In this document: positions 10,169 through 22,861 of the stretch, in pieces
How the letters are laid out: each line of letters starts with the position of its first letter
Numbering within the stretch: the first letter of the stretch is position 1
From: Sesamum alatum
Lineage: Eukaryota > Streptophyta > Magnoliopsida > Lamiales > Pedaliaceae
Reading direction: 5' to 3'
NCBI GenBank assembly: GCA_034509735.1
Contig: JACGWO010000012.1
Coordinates: forward strand, 2,356,001 to 2,420,000
DNA length: 64,000 nt
Translations under genes and position numbers: made by a program
Notes under the pieces: model-generated
What the model saw: only the letters and a program-made list of their open reading frames with translations
Databases searched by the model: none
What the model was told of the DNA's origin: nothing

Positions 10169-11805
10169 GTTTGTTTTGATTATTAATAAGGATTCGTTTT
10201 TGGCTGTACGATGATGTTTTTGTTGAACTCTATTTCCTTCTTTCATATGTTGAGTTATTTTCTCAATTTTTTTTTCTTATCAATGATTGAAATATTGAAT
10301 TTTCTCTAATTTTTCATAGTTATTTTTTTTAGGTTTTCTTGTATATTTTTTTCAACTCCCACCAGAAGAAATATGGTCTTTTATTATAATTAATCACTAT
10401 GATTAAAAATAAAATCGTAGGAAATATTAACTAACATCAGTAGCATACCAACTATTAACCAAATGAATACGAGATCTTTGCACAAATTCCCTATAAGTCC
10501 AAATAAGATATTTCAAATATATGGATTCGATATCAATGTCATATTTGCATTGATGGATTTCAAATTTTTAATAACAAATTTTTCGATTTGTCAGGATAAT
10601 TTTAAATATTTCAACTCTAATTTTGAATCGTGTTTTGATGAATATTGATGGATTTTAAATTATTTTAATATGAAATTTGATAGTACAAAAAATAGTCGGA
10701 GGTACAATTACTAGAATAATAGAATATGATATAAGCAATTATACTATAATATAATATATCTTTTTCCTCTTCCTCCTCCCATCTTCTTTTTCTGGGATAG
10801 AGTTTATAAGTGGCCGGTCATTTATTGTTGTACTAATGAGGGGTTTGGATTGTGTTTGCGTTGTCTTCTTGAACCTGGACGGCTTTTCGAGTTTCATTCA
10901 TTGAAGTCATTTATACTAGTAACCGCTACATTATCTCTTTGAACTTGGACGACTTTCTAGGTTTCACACATTATCTCCTTGAACTTGGACCAGTTCTAAA
11001 TTTTATTCATTAAATACAATCATTCTACTTACCATATTTTATTTAATCTCTAATAATTAAATATTCAAAATTCTTTCTATAAATTCTTTCTCAAATTCAA
11101 AGGCAATCTATAAATATTGCCATAAAACCCATGTATGAGTAATCTCTGTTATATCACACATACCCTTTCTCCCATCACACAATCTATAATTTAAAACTTA
11201 CCATTTATGGATAATTCTTTTTTTACCATTTATGACATATGAACACTGCCTGATTCGGTCCGACACAATAAAAAAATTTCAAAAATTAGAATACGATACG
11301 GCATTGATACGATTATATACAAAACATATTTTATCAAATATATTTTTAATTTCTCATAAAATTAAAATATGTAATATGTAAAATATCATTATAAAACTTT
11401 GCATATGAGAAGTGAGTCCGAGAGATAAGTAATTTTTTTTATTTTAATATTAGTTCAAATTTTTTTGAAATTATAAAAAGAATTTCAAATGTATCCCAAA
11501 ACGCATTCATTTTTTTTTTATATTTTTATTTTTGAATACGTGAATTTTGTGTCCAACACTGCATTGAGACCTGAGTAATTGCATCACGTGGATCCAATTT
11601 AACAACCCAAACCCATCGAAAATCAACCCGGAACCCGACCCCACATCCCCCGTACGCGGGAGGCAGTTAAACCGCAACTCTCGCGCCCTCTCTACATTCC
11701 CTATTCCCATACAAACTCTCTCCCTACTTCTTCCCTTGGAGAAAACATTGAAGAAAAACAGAAGAACCCTAGTAAAACCCTTGGTCTGCTTCTCTCTCTG
11801 CGGTA
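9875..11805. other. Intergenic region upstream of MORC, with (AT)n and a three-copy short repeat
   Basis: It holds an (AT)n microsatellite at 10138-10163. Three diverged copies of CTTGAACTTGGAC plus flanking bases lie at about 10868-10900, 10937-10962 and 10977-11003. The last ~110 bp before the MORC start are C/T-rich (CTCTCTCCCTAC, CTTCTCTCTCTGCGG), as is usual for plant 5' leaders. I see no other gene. Confidence 0.4.
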
Positions 11806-14800
11806 ATGGGTGCCTCTGTCAAGCAAGAAACCATTGATCAGGCAGAGATATTGCCGGACAAAAACAATAGCCGGGAAATAATTTCATTAAGCAGTAGCAG
11901 CAGCGAGCTCTCCGGTTCAAGTTTCTTTGACTCCGACGATGGTGAATCCGACGTCGAATTTAACCCGAAGAAGAAGCAGAGGGTCGAGGCTGTTTTGCCG
12001 GTTGGGTTTCTTGATCCGATCCAACCGGCGGAACGGGTGGGCTCTCAAAGACGCACCGGCGCCAGCATGAACGGGAGTGTTCCGAACAATGTTGTTGTTA
12101 GGGTGAAAGAAGAGAGAATTGAGAAGGGGGCGATGTTTTGAAGGAGGTTGTTGCGATGGAGAAAGGGAAAGAAAAAGCTGTTACTACGGTGGCTCTGGTG
12201 CGGGGTTGCAGACAGTTTTGGAAAGCCGGGGATTATGAGGGCTGCCGCGCCGGCGCCGGCGAGGTTTCCGTTGGTGCGTTAAAATTCTATTTCTTGGTTG
12301 ATTATTTGATTCTCTGTTGTATTAGTGATGGTATTTCAATTTTATATAATTACTTTGTTTTTTCTAATGTGATGATCTGCTCAATACCTTGTATCTAAGT
12401 CAGTGGAACAGCTTATAGTCAAGGCTTGCATTTCTTGCTGTTGAAAATACTTGGAGTATAGTTGATTTCTTCAAGTATTCTTTTGAAATACTTTTATGGC
12501 CTGACTATCATATTAAACGACCACTAAGTTATTAGAGATGAAAGACATTAAAAATTTATTTTATAAATCTATTATACACATCAAGTACAAGCGGTTTTCT
12601 TTTTTATGAAGCCTATAAATTTCTACCATTTTTTGATAAATATGAGGTGGTCATTCTTTTTCTATAAAGTTCAACGTTCATGAGTGGACTAATACCGTTT
12701 TGTCAGATTGTTACACTATGTCAATTGTTGGCGAACTGAACTGTAATGGATTTGAGTTTGTTCAATTTTATTTTTTTTTCTTTAGACTTTATAAAATTTT
12801 ACTAAACGTTTTACTTTGCTGAATAGGAGGACAATTAAAACGTCACCTTTGTACATGACTGTTTAATAATTATTTTCGCATTATTAATCTGGCTAACAAT
12901 TATAGTGTTTATCAATTTCGCAGCGGACATGGATCATGTCAGGGTTCATCCTAAATTCTTGCATTCAAATGCTACCAGCCATAAATGGGCTTTGGGAGGT
13001 GAATAATGACTTGTTATATTCTCTCTGTTATTATAATATCTTTAAGTTTTATTTAAAGTTGGTAATGTTGCCCATGGCTTGCTATTTTCCAGCTTTTGCA
13101 GAGCTTCTAGATAATGCTTTAGATGAGGTACCTGCACTATTCACATTCCTCATAAGGGCCTTTGGCTTTTTCAATTTATAGTTTGCGGTTTGATAGCCAT
13201 ATAATTTTCATCAGGTTTGCAATGGAGCAACCTATGTCTTCGTTGATGTGCTGGAGAACATCAAGGAAAAAAATAAAATGGTGGTGGTTCAAGGTATAAT
13301 TAGGCTCTTTCTTTGTCTGTCCTGGAAATAAGAAAATTGCAACTTCTTTGTAGAGATTTTGGTGAACATGACATGCATGCTTGAATTAACACTTCAAAAC
13401 TCCGTCTTAAATTTCAATTCGATGAGTTGTCTTGCCAAAATAACGTTCGAACTTTGCTCTACTTTATTTTATGTTGCTTTTATCCAGGTACATCTGTTGT
13501 CTTTGGATCGTTTCAGGAGATTTGGTTGTTTAACTGGCAGCATGCATATGAGATAATTTTCACTTATTTTCTGTTTTATATCGTTTAAAAAATATTTGCA
13601 TTATGACTGCAGATAATGGTGGGGGAATGACTCCTGATAAGATGCGACAATGCATGTCTCTAGGCTATTCTGCGAAAAGCAAGTTGGCAAACACAATTGG
13701 ACAATGTAGGTGATAACTTTTTATGAGGATAACTATGCTAATATCACTAGATATATTTTATTTAGATCTGACCTTAAACATCTTTTCATTTTCACCAGAT
13801 GGGAATGGTTTTAAGACCAGTACTATGAGGCTCGGGGCAGATGTCGTTGTGTTCTCTCGCTGTCAGGGGAAGTACGGGGAAAGGTAGTTGGACGCTTTAC
13901 CATTTATACGAGTTCTCTTGTTTGTGCCAATAGCTGGCAACAATGCTTCATTTCTATTTATCTGACTACTAAAATGCAGTATTTTCTGCCTAGCTTCTTA
14001 ATACGGGTGACTAAGTTATTGTTGTTTCCTCTGCTTTGTAGCACAACACAAAGTGTCGGAATGCTGTCGTATACATTCTTGCGGGATACTGGGAAGGAAG
14101 ATATAGTGGTTCCCATGGTAATTTTTGCATGGATTTTGTTTACGAGCTTTGACTTAGTGTAATGTTCTTGAATTCACATGTTCTTGAATTCATTTGCTTA
14201 TGAGCTTTGACTTGCTGCAATCTTCTTGAATGCACATGAAGAACAACTTACTTGCATAATATATCATTTGCTCATTCCATTTTGGCATCTGTTGGGAAGT
14301 TTTTGGTTTAGATATGGGCATACTTTGAAGTTGAAGAAAACAATATCAGTTAATAAAAAACAACCATTTTCTGTCCTAAAGAAAATCAAAAGCAAGGAAA
14401 AAGTACCAACTTTACCATATCTTGGTAAAAGATAATTTAAAAGTGGCTACAGTTTTATAACCAGAAACTACATTTCTAGTAAATAGGTAAATGTTGCATT
14501 GTCGCATTATGTTCATTTAGCCACTATCATTGTTATATAAACTTTGTAGTGTTTTGTGAGTCTTGATCTATATGGTTTGAACAGTTACCCTTTTTTTTCA
14601 CTTGGTGAATAGATTGATTATGAGAAAATGGGAGAAACTTGGAATATGCAAGTGAAATCTTCTTCTGATTGTTGGCAAAGAAATCTTGAAACCATTGTGC
14701 AGTGGTCTCCCTATGAAAGTGAAGAAGATCTTCTGCGACAGGTACTCATGATGTTTTAGTGGATAAAATAAATATTCTTATAACTATCTGCATTTTGGCT

Positions 14801-17800
14801 AAGTACTTCAATTTTTTCTCCTGTAGTTCAATTTCCTGGAAGATCAAGGCACACGCATCATAATCTATAATCTCTGGGAGGACGAATTGGGATCATTGGA
14901 ATTGGATTTAGACAGCGACCAACATGTATGCTTCCGATTCTTTCATACTAGATTTTTATTTGTGTACATATCTTTGTATGTGCTTTTACTTATCTTTCTA
15001 ATTCATATATGTCATGTGAAAGAGGATGAGACACAGACTACTTAATCAGAACCCGCCTTTTTATATCAGGATATTCAAATCAGAGGTGCTAACAGAGATG
15101 AGAAGAAGATAGAGATGGCACAAGTTTACTCAAGCTCTCGGCATTTTCTTACTTATCGCCATTCGCTGAGGGTATATCACTCTGTTGTTTCCTTTTCCTT
15201 TTGTATATGACAATGCTTTTGTTGTTTTGTTGCTTGTTCCTGAATCCTTGCCTTAATTGTATTCCTCTTATGCTTATAATTGCGACCAGGTATGAGAAAT
15301 AAAACGGAGAAGTAGTTAAACAAACTTCTTTTATATGTCCTCCCATTCTTCTTGTTTCGTTTATTGAGAAATAATGAGAACTGTAATGGAGGTGAGGAGT
15401 AGTTGTCTTAACAGATTCCTTGTCTTAAAAGTCTTAAAGTTCTCTAACAGTTTGTCCTGTTGTATGTCTATGCTGTAAGAAATGTAACTTTGTCAAGATA
15501 GTTAGATGTTGCACTTGTTGATCGATCTAGTCTGGTAGGTTAAACGATCCACCACTGAGTGAAATACGACTGGCTTACAAGTTTTAGTGTTCAAGTCTGA
15601 TATGTTATAAACATGGCATATGATAACTCAGGTTGCTCAGTTAAATTACTACTTATTTACAGCTGAAGTACAGAAATATTTACAAGTTTTTATGATTCTA
15701 ATGTCGATATTGGTTGGCCTTTCAAAAATTTATAGGGTCCTGTTAATAGAGTTCTGTTGGGATCTAACTGGCATTTACAACCTCAATATATGCGTCTATA
15801 ACGTACCGTACTTGGGTTATTCTTACATTCTTGAGAAGAAACGATTTGAATTTGTATGTGTATTCATTTAAGATAGCGTCATGTTCAAATCATTCTTGTC
15901 TAATTATGGATTTTCATTACATGACTCTTCCAGAGCTATACCTCAATTTTGTACCGTAGGATCCCACCTGGTTTCCGCATCATCTTAAGGGGGAAGGATG
16001 TTGATCATCATGATGTAGTTGACGATTTGATACACACTAAAGAGCTTGTATATAAGCCAGCAGCCAGTACAGATGCTGCAAAGGATCCAAATGTAGTGAT
16101 TTTATACTCTGACCTTCTATATACTATATGCACAGATTCCCTCTAACAATATATTCTGTCCAAATAGATGTCAGCAGCGGTAACACTCGGATTTGTTAAA
16201 GACGCAAGACACCATATTGACATTCAAGGGTTTAATGTATATCACAAGAATCGGCTTATAAAGGTTGGTTGGTCACTTTATAATTTTCCATTTGCTTTAC
16301 TAGACTTATTCCTGATCATCCGCAAAACATTTGTTTGTCAGCCTTTTTGGAGGGTCTGGAATGCTGCTGGAAGTGATGGTCGAGGAGTCATAGGTATATC
16401 TCTCTGAGTGTTGATGCTGTCGTTGTTTCTAACAAATTCCCTGTCTGGATTCTAAAGTGATAGTACATGACATTGTATGTTTTAGGTGTTTTGGAAGCTA
16501 ACTTTGTCGAACCAGCACATGATAAACAGGGATTTGAGCGCACAATTGCGCTATCTAGACTTGAGGCTAGGCTAGTATATTTGCAGAAGAATTTTTGGTG
16601 AGTTCAATTCCTTGTTCAAATCTTTTGTGCAATCCTTCATAATTGTCAACCTACTGATTTGGGAAGTTGAACAGGTCTGAGAACTGCCACCTCATTGGCT
16701 ATGCTCAACGGCGTCATCAAAAGAAGTCTGCTTTGCCCGAGAAAGAAGCTTCAGCTAATGCCAAAGATAAATCAAATACTAAGCATAACACAAAAGGGAA
16801 CGCCCAGAAAAGTGGTGCATCACCTGCTCTGGCTGCCAGTGGTATTGACCGGAGAACTCGGTTTGAGGTGCAGGCTAGAAATCACAATGAGCCTTCTCTA
16901 TCACTCGAAAAGCCTCAATCAGAATGTCCATCAGATCAAGTGGCTAGAAATGTGCAGGTCAAGGTAGTCTTCCTTGATTTAACTTGTGCTTCTTAGATTT
17001 TGTAACTGGCAATCAACAAGTATTCTTCTTTGGGCTCATTCTACATAATTTCTATGCAAAGTATTAGCTTTCATTTTAGTTATTGATCTCTTTTCGTGTT
17101 CGCTCTAAAACAGACGGAAGCTACCAGCGTAGACGCATTCCTCCCTCTTTCTTCAACTACTGATATGGTTCTTAAGTTGAAAGAAGAGAATGGTTGCTTG
17201 AGAAACGGGTATGAACTATCATGTTAGCTCTATACACATGCACACCTTGCGTGCTGTCCCTTTCTTTTTCCCTTTTTCTACCCCTCAATTTTCTACTTGC
17301 AGTTTGAGGAATGTGCTGAAGGATTTGCAGTGCGAAAAAGACAAGAGCAAGTCACTGGAAAATCAGGTGAACGGTATTCTATTTCTTCTGTTCTATTCCG
17401 TTTAATGCATACATGCTACGTGTACAAATATTACGTCAACAATTTTACATAAGGAGAGATTTTGTACACGCAACATATATATAATAGATGGAATAAGAGA
17501 CGTAGTAGGATTTGGAATACAAAATTCAGTCCCTTTGCTCCTGCTCCCCTACCCTCGTTCAACCAAAGACGTTTGCTTTCATCCGAATACACAATATGTT
17601 TATTTTGTGGTTTCAGATTCACGAAATGAAGCAAAAGATGGATAAAATGGATCAAGAACAAGAACAGTTTGTTAGTTCCTTCTCAGAAGAAAGAAGCCGA
17701 CGAGATCAAGAGGAAGAGAATTTGAGAAGAAGAGTAAAGGTGTGTTTAGTTTATTACTTGTATTTCTCTCATTCATCTGATCAGTTGTTGTTAATTGTTT

Positions 17801-17854
17801 ACCCTCTTATTGTAGGAGGCTTCTGAAACTATTCAAGCGTTGCTGAGAAAGTGA
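11806..17854 (+). CDS. MORC: MORC-family GHKL ATPase (19 exons, one frame break in exon 1)
   Basis: Plant MORC proteins are nuclear ATPases that compact chromatin and act in gene silencing and immunity. Exons: 11806-12273, 12924-12998, 13093-13127, 13215-13293, 13613-13705, 13799-13883, 14042-14117, 14613-14741, 14827-14925, 15070-15171, 15934-16092, 16168-16263, 16342-16393, 16486-16597, 16675-16963, 17114-17208, 17303-17366, 17617-17739, 17816-17854. All introns are GT-AG. The exons total 2270 nt; adding one base gives 756 codons plus stop. An acidic serine-rich N-terminus and CRQFWKAGDYEG precede the GHKL motifs ELLDNALDEV (residues 185-194), DNGGGM (220-225) and GQYGNGFK (249-256). Next come an S5-type region, a basic tail and a C-terminal coiled coil (exons 16-19). 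There is no CW finger, as usual in plants. The length suggests the longer MORC4/7 type rather than MORC1/6, but this is tentative. Confidence 0.93.
12126..12130 (+). other. One-base frame break in a G5 run of MORC exon 1
   Basis: From the ATG at 11806 the frame ends at TGA 12139-12141, only 111 codons in. The conserved continuation (KEVVAMEKGKEKA, then CRQFWKAGDYEG) lies in the next frame. One more G in the run at 12126-12130 would join the two. The exon total of 2270 nt is one short of a multiple of three, which independently supports a single missing base. Confidence 0.8.
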
Positions 17855-17896
17855 GGATGCTGGAGGCCAAAAACTGCCATGCATTCACATTAATAC

Positions 17897-17926
17897 AATA
17901 AATAATCATATCTGAAATGCAATAAA
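17897..17926 (+). terminator. Candidate polyadenylation signals of MORC
   Basis: AATAAA occurs at 17897-17902 and 17921-17926, 43-72 bp after the stop codon. The position suits a plant 3' UTR, but the AT-rich background weakens the call. Confidence 0.45.
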
Positions 17927-18664
17927 AAAATCAATCTAGGTCAGTTATGTGGATTTTCAGCACTCACAGTTGTTATTTGCTTTAGTGAAATTCATTTAGG
18001 GGGCATATATTAATGCTGATAAGGGTGGATTACGGCCTGAATCCATTGTTGTAAACCATTTTCTTTTATACTTAGTGGCCCCAGTCCGATTTTGGTTTTT
18101 TTTTTTTTAATTTTGTATTCTATGGGGAATATGCATAGGAATGTCTCACTTATAGATTTTATTACCGAAGCTAGCAACAGTATTTCGCTCCTAATATTAA
18201 TCTCAAAGATTATAATAACTCAAACTTCATGTATATATTTCTTACTAATTTGTTGTTGGTCATAAAAAAATTTACTCTCATTTTTTATTTTTGCTGCTAG
18301 GTATGTTTTCTTAGCAAAAATTGTTGTAAGAGCAAACTGATTAATGAGATGGAGTTGATAGGAAAAATAATATATATTTGCAAGTTAAGAAACAATGGTT
18401 TTTTTACGGTACGGATTAGGAAGTTCTTTTGTTGCCTTTTAGCTTGTTTTTACCGTGATTTGGTGGGCAATTACAATTTTGCCACTAAAACCATGCGCAA
18501 GTCACATTCATATTTGTTGATCTTTAATTAATCTGCCGCGAGCTTGATTTTTGTGGGTCATTTTGCCTTCCCTCCAACTAGTACTTTGGGCTAAAAAGTA
18601 CCTTAATTGCAATGTGCAAAAGAGAAATATATTTTCATGGTGGGAATTGCATTTTCTTTTTTTC
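17927..18664. other. Intergenic, downstream of MORC
   Basis: AT-rich, with a T tract near 18098-18110. I see no gene or repeat I can name. Confidence 0.4.
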
Positions 18665-19380
18665 GGGTTAAACAGTTATCACCCCTAAAATATTCATCCC
18701 ATATCAATTATCCTTCTATAGTATTAAAATCTTCAAAAAAAATCTTCATCTTTTAACTCTTTTAATTTTTAAGTTTAAAAAAGTCAATTTTACCCTTACT
18801 AAAAATTGCTTTATGAAAAAAAAATTAAAGGAATTTCTAAAATACCAAAATACCTTTGTCGAAGCTCTATCTAATTCTAGTTTCACTCTTTTATCAAGCT
18901 CTTTTTATTTTCATAATCCTAAAGTACTTGGAGCTCATTTTATTTTAATTTTACTTGTTTGTCAAAAAAAAATTAAAAATGAATTTATACATGCATATAT
19001 ATATAAACAAATATATAATTAATAAAATCGAAAGGGATTAATAAAACATATACAATTAATAAAATTGAAAGGGATTAATAAAAAAAATACAATTAATATA
19101 TATTTATAATATATATAGTAATTACATGCATGTATAAATTTATTTTTCACTTGCATGGTTTGACAAATAAGTTAAACTAAAATAAAATGACCTTCAAATA
19201 CTTTAGAATCATAAAAATAAAAAGAGCTCGATGAACAAGTGAAACTGAAATTTAGGCAAAGTTTCGACAAAGGATGGTTTTGGTATTTTAATTTTTTTAG
19301 AAAGCAAATTTTACTAAGGGTAAAATGAACGTTTTAAACTTAAAAATTAAAGGAATTAGAAGGTCAAGGGTACACCTGTC

Positions 19381-20753
19381 ACTGGGCCAAAATTACTCAG
19401 GCCCAGACCCAATATAACGGGCCCAAACCCAGACCCAGACTCACACTTTTATTACAGGCCCAGATTCAGACCCAAACCCATCAAATTAAAATGATTGGGT
19501 CTGGGTCCAATAATAGACCCAACCTTAGCCATTTAGACCCAGAGCACTCAAACCTGATATTTCTCTCCAATCTACTCTCCTCTCTCAACCCTCCAACTCC
19601 CGCCGCCGGCGCGGCCACGCCCATCCCAACCTCCGGTCGTCGGGGCGGCCGCACCCACCAGAGTCACCGCGCGGCCTCGCCCACCACCACAAGCCTCTCG
19701 CCGTCGCACGGCCGCGCCCACAACCCCAAGCCCATCGTCGTTGCACCCCAAGCCTCTCGTTGTCGTGCGGTCGCGCCCGCCACCCACCCCAAGCCTCTCG
19801 GCGCCGCACGGCCGCACTCACCACCCCAAACCCATCGCTGCCCACCTCAAGCCTCTCACCGCCGCGCGACCACGCCCGCAGCCCGTCACCCCAAGCCCAT
19901 CATCGCGCGACCACGCCCGTCACCCCAAGCCCATCATCGCGCGACCACGCCCGCCACCCCAATCCCATCATCACGCGGCCACGCTCACCACCGCAAGCCC
20001 GTCGTTGCCCACCTCAAGTTTCTCTCCGCTGAGTGACCGCGCCCACCACCCCAAGCCCATCGCCGCGCGGCCGCGCCGCCCGGCCGCTCCCACCACAGGA
20101 CTTAAAAATAAACCTCCTCTCTTCTCTACTTTTAGGCAAAATAAACTTTGATTTTGATTTCTTGAATATGAAGAATTAATAAATTGTGAATGCGTTTGAT
20201 TTTTTAAAAATGGGGATTGAAAAAATTGAATTTGTGATTTATTTTATTATAATTTTTTTTTTAGGATAATACAGTTGATGAATGTTTGAGCTTAAATCAC
20301 GTTGCTTTGATATTTGTTGATTAAATTGAGAAGTTTCTCTGTAAATTACGTTGCTTTGATATTCACTTATGTTAATCAAAGTTTATTTGATACTCGTTTA
20401 CATTAATCAAAGTTTATTTAATATTTGTTACATTGATCAAAGTTTAGAGTTGGCTCGTATATTATTTTAGGGTTGGTTCTTTATAATGTTCATCCAACAA
20501 ATGTAATATTTTCTTATTCATATTGTATTTTATGTAGTTGATGTCATTCTTGATAGAGTTATTTAAACAAGAGATTTGAAAGGAAAAAAATATATATATA
20601 AAATCGGGTCTGGGTCGGACTCGGGCCATAAAGCTGGGTCTGGTCGAGTCTAGAGACCCATGGGCCTTGTGTTAGATTGGGTAGGGTTTGAGTAGTAATT
20701 AATTACTTGGGCCTCTTTTGGATTTGGGCCTGGATAGGGCATTGACAGGCCTA
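19381..20753. mobile_element. Non-autonomous hAT element with GC-rich minisatellite core
   Basis: The termini TACACCTGTCACTGGGCC and (inverted) TAGGCCTGTCAATGCCC match the hAT/Ac style. Flanks GTCAAGGG (19373-19380) and GTTAAGGG (20754-20761) give an 8-bp TSD with one mismatch. Both subterminal regions are crowded with GGCCCAGACCC/GGGTCTGGG-type repeats. The C-rich core gives proline/histidine-rich ORFs on one strand and glycine/arginine-rich ORFs on the other, which I treat as low-complexity artefacts. No transposase is present. Confidence 0.7.
19660..20095 (+). repeat. GC-rich minisatellite inside the hAT element
   Basis: Diverged tandem units centred on CACCCCAAGCCCATC follow each other at about 30-66 bp. 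The best pair, around 19905-19970, repeats CGCGACCACGCCCG(T/C)CACCCCAA almost exactly. Confidence 0.65.
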
Positions 20754-21282
20754 GTTAAGGGGTCATTTGAAGATTTTAATACTATAGGGGGTAATTGATG
20801 TAGAATAAAAATTTTAGGGATGGTAACTGTATTTACCCTTTTTTTGTTTTCAGGTGAAAATTGTCTATTGAGTCATTTTCAGGGTGTAATATGTATTTTA
20901 GCCGATAATCACTCAAAATAATTCTCACATTTTTACTTTAAATTTTGTCACTAATACATTATAATTATCATATCCAACATTTGTCAGTGGTTTGTTCATG
21001 CAAGGCCATTTTCATGTTTGATAAAAAATGTAGACAAGCCAGTGTTTTCAATTGTCTTGTTACGCATAATAAATACTTAGCAACGGAACCAAACAAATTC
21101 GATGTGTGCATAATATAATTTTTTAATTATATTTATTTGATTAAATAAAATAAAGATAAAAAAATGAATAATTGAAATCAATAAAAATTAATTAACTTTA
21201 AAAGTGCATATATAAATAAAAAAATTATATACATAACAAATTAAACAAACTAATGGCTATTTGTACGGGGAAATAAGTATAT

Positions 21283-21632
21283 CACTACAAGAAAATATGA
21301 TATTAGTGACAAAATATACAATGATAATTTAAAAGTTGTTACTAAAAATATGTATTAAGTGATAATATTTTTCATTTTGTCACTACATAATTATTAGTGA
21401 CAAAATTTGTGTATAAAATTGTCACTAAATACAATTAGTGACACATTTATAGTGACAATTTAGTGACAACGTAATATAGTGATAATAATTATTTATTGTC
21501 ACTAGGTCGTCACTATACATGAGTCACTAATTGTAATTAGTGACAACTTTGTGCATATTTTTTTGTCACTAATAATAATTTTTACAAAATAATAGTAATT
21601 ATTAAAATCATAAAATTCATTATTATAACAAA
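21283..21632. mobile_element. CACTA-like MITE, TAGTGACA family, copy 1
   Basis: It starts CACTACAAGAAAATATG. TAGTGACA or its complement TGTCACTA recurs about ten times in 320 bp, as expected of CACTA subterminal repeats. It aligns over about 300 bp with 31211-31525 in the same orientation. The 3' end is not clear. The region before it (20839-21282) is AT-rich without a gene. Confidence 0.6.
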
Positions 21633-22402
21633 ATAAATATTTTTATTCCATATTTTATGGCATCATCTACTAATCTAATATACATACACTATATGTAAGA
21701 AAATTACATTATTGATTTTATCTAAAAAAAAACTCTATTTTATTAAATAAAATAAAATATAAGTTAAAATTCAAAATAGAAAATTCAATCTACGATAGCC
21801 AATAGAAGGGAATTAATATCTGATTTCTCTTTGCTTCTCATTTATGGCATGTGATCAAAAAAGCTATATCACACCCAGACATATTGATGAGAGTAGGTAA
21901 TACCGTAGATATGACCTCATAAATACTGGCATGCTCACATCGTACTTTTTTAGCTTTTTATGCCAAAAATCAGTCATTTGAATATTAGTATTTCACTTTA
22001 TAATATTATATATAATCAATAATTATATGTCTTAATTTAATTTGTTAGATTTAAAGAAAATCGAGTTGATCTCTCTATTTGCATTTTTTGGTAATTTCAT
22101 GCATGCACACGTACAAAAATTCCGACCAAATAATGCATAGGCAAAATTAAATTACAACAACAGAAAAAAAAAATAAATTACAAGAAATAAACATTGAAAA
22201 TTACGGTCCAGCAAATTTAAGTACAATAATTAAGGTTGCTCCCTCATACATATGATTAATTAGTACATAATTAATTAATCCAAAACGAGAGGGAATTTTT
22301 GTTAGCTCTTAATTTCCTTTGTACCACCTAATTGATTAACTTCCTAATACAAGAAAATTAATTCTAAAAAAGCCCATATATTTTAATTAAATAATTAATA
22401 TT
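21633..22402. other. Intergenic and 3' flank of the glutaredoxin gene
   Basis: AT-rich. The last 200 bp or so (about 22200-22402) should hold the 3' UTR of the minus-strand glutaredoxin gene. No other feature is recognised. Confidence 0.35.
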
Positions 22403-22780
22403 TCAAAGCCAAAGTGCTCCGGCTTCCTTGAGGAGTGGAACCAAAGTGCCACTAATATGCGACGCCATGACTCTGTCCATTGCTCCGACGAGTTTGCCAC
22501 CGATGAAAACCACCGGGACGGCGGAGCCACCTCCGAGCAGCCGCGAGAGGGCCCTCTCAATCTCCTTCCCTCTGGGGTCTTGGTCGAGCTCGTAGACAGT
22601 AGGGTTCACCCCCATCCCGCAGAAAAGCCTCTTCACTGCATGGCACATGCAGCACGTGCTCACGCTGAATATCACCACCGCGCTGCCGGACGCCAGCCGC
22701 ACCACCCTCTCCAAAGGGTCCCCCGCCCCGGCTCCGCCGTGGACGGAGGACGAGCTGTGTGACTCCGATTGGTAATACAT
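22403..22780 (-). CDS. CC-type (ROXY class) glutaredoxin
   Basis: A 125-residue single-exon protein with the plant-specific active site CCMC at residues 43-46 (within [12 protein letters not shown]). The cis-proline segment [10 protein letters not shown] is at residues 87-96. The C-terminus is LVPLL...GALWL. Family knowledge: CC-type glutaredoxins bind glutathione and act in the nucleus with TGA bZIP factors. The LxxLL-like motif and terminal ALWL are needed for that contact, and ROXY1/2 control petal and anther development. The ATG at 22778-22780 gives the usual length (about 105-150 residues) and a serine/glycine-rich N-terminus. The CCMC site together with the ALWL ending places it with ROXY1/ROXY2. 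Codons are much GC-richer than the surroundings. It appears intact and has no gene neighbour within several kb. Confidence 0.95.
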   Translation of the reverse strand: MYYQSESHSSSSVHGGAGAGDPLERVVRLASGSAVVIFSVSTCCMCHAVKRLFCGMGVNPTVYELDQDPRGKEIERALSRLLGGGSAVPVVFIGGKLVGAMDRVMASHISGTLVPLLKEAGALWL

Positions 22781-22830
22781 ATCCCTATATATAATATATA
22801 TATATATATACGTTGCTGATCACTAAGGTT

Positions 22831-22861
<31 letters not shown>

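Larger units (their letters stand above)
18665..20838. mobile_element. Long-TIR Mutator-like element containing a nested hAT element
   Basis: The left arm starts GGGTTAAACAGTTA and the right arm ends TAACTGTATTTACCC. Once the hAT insertion is removed, the arms are inverted copies of about 340 bp, sharing for example TATAGTATTAAAATCTTCAAA and TTTAATTTTTAAGTTTAAAA-type sequence. The spacer (about 19000-19100) has a 37-bp unit repeated twice (AATTAATAAAATCGAAAGGG). Both flanks are T-rich, so the 9-bp TSD cannot be defined. Without the hAT the element is about 0.8 kb. Confidence 0.7.

Noticed and set aside
11507..11710. Minus-strand ORF of 67 codons upstream of MORC
   Set aside because: It sits in the MORC promoter and leader and has no recognisable motif.
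19491..20151. Overlapping long ORFs (up to 181 codons) on both strands
   Set aside because: They arise from a GC-rich minisatellite in a hAT element; composition is low-complexity and no domain is seen.
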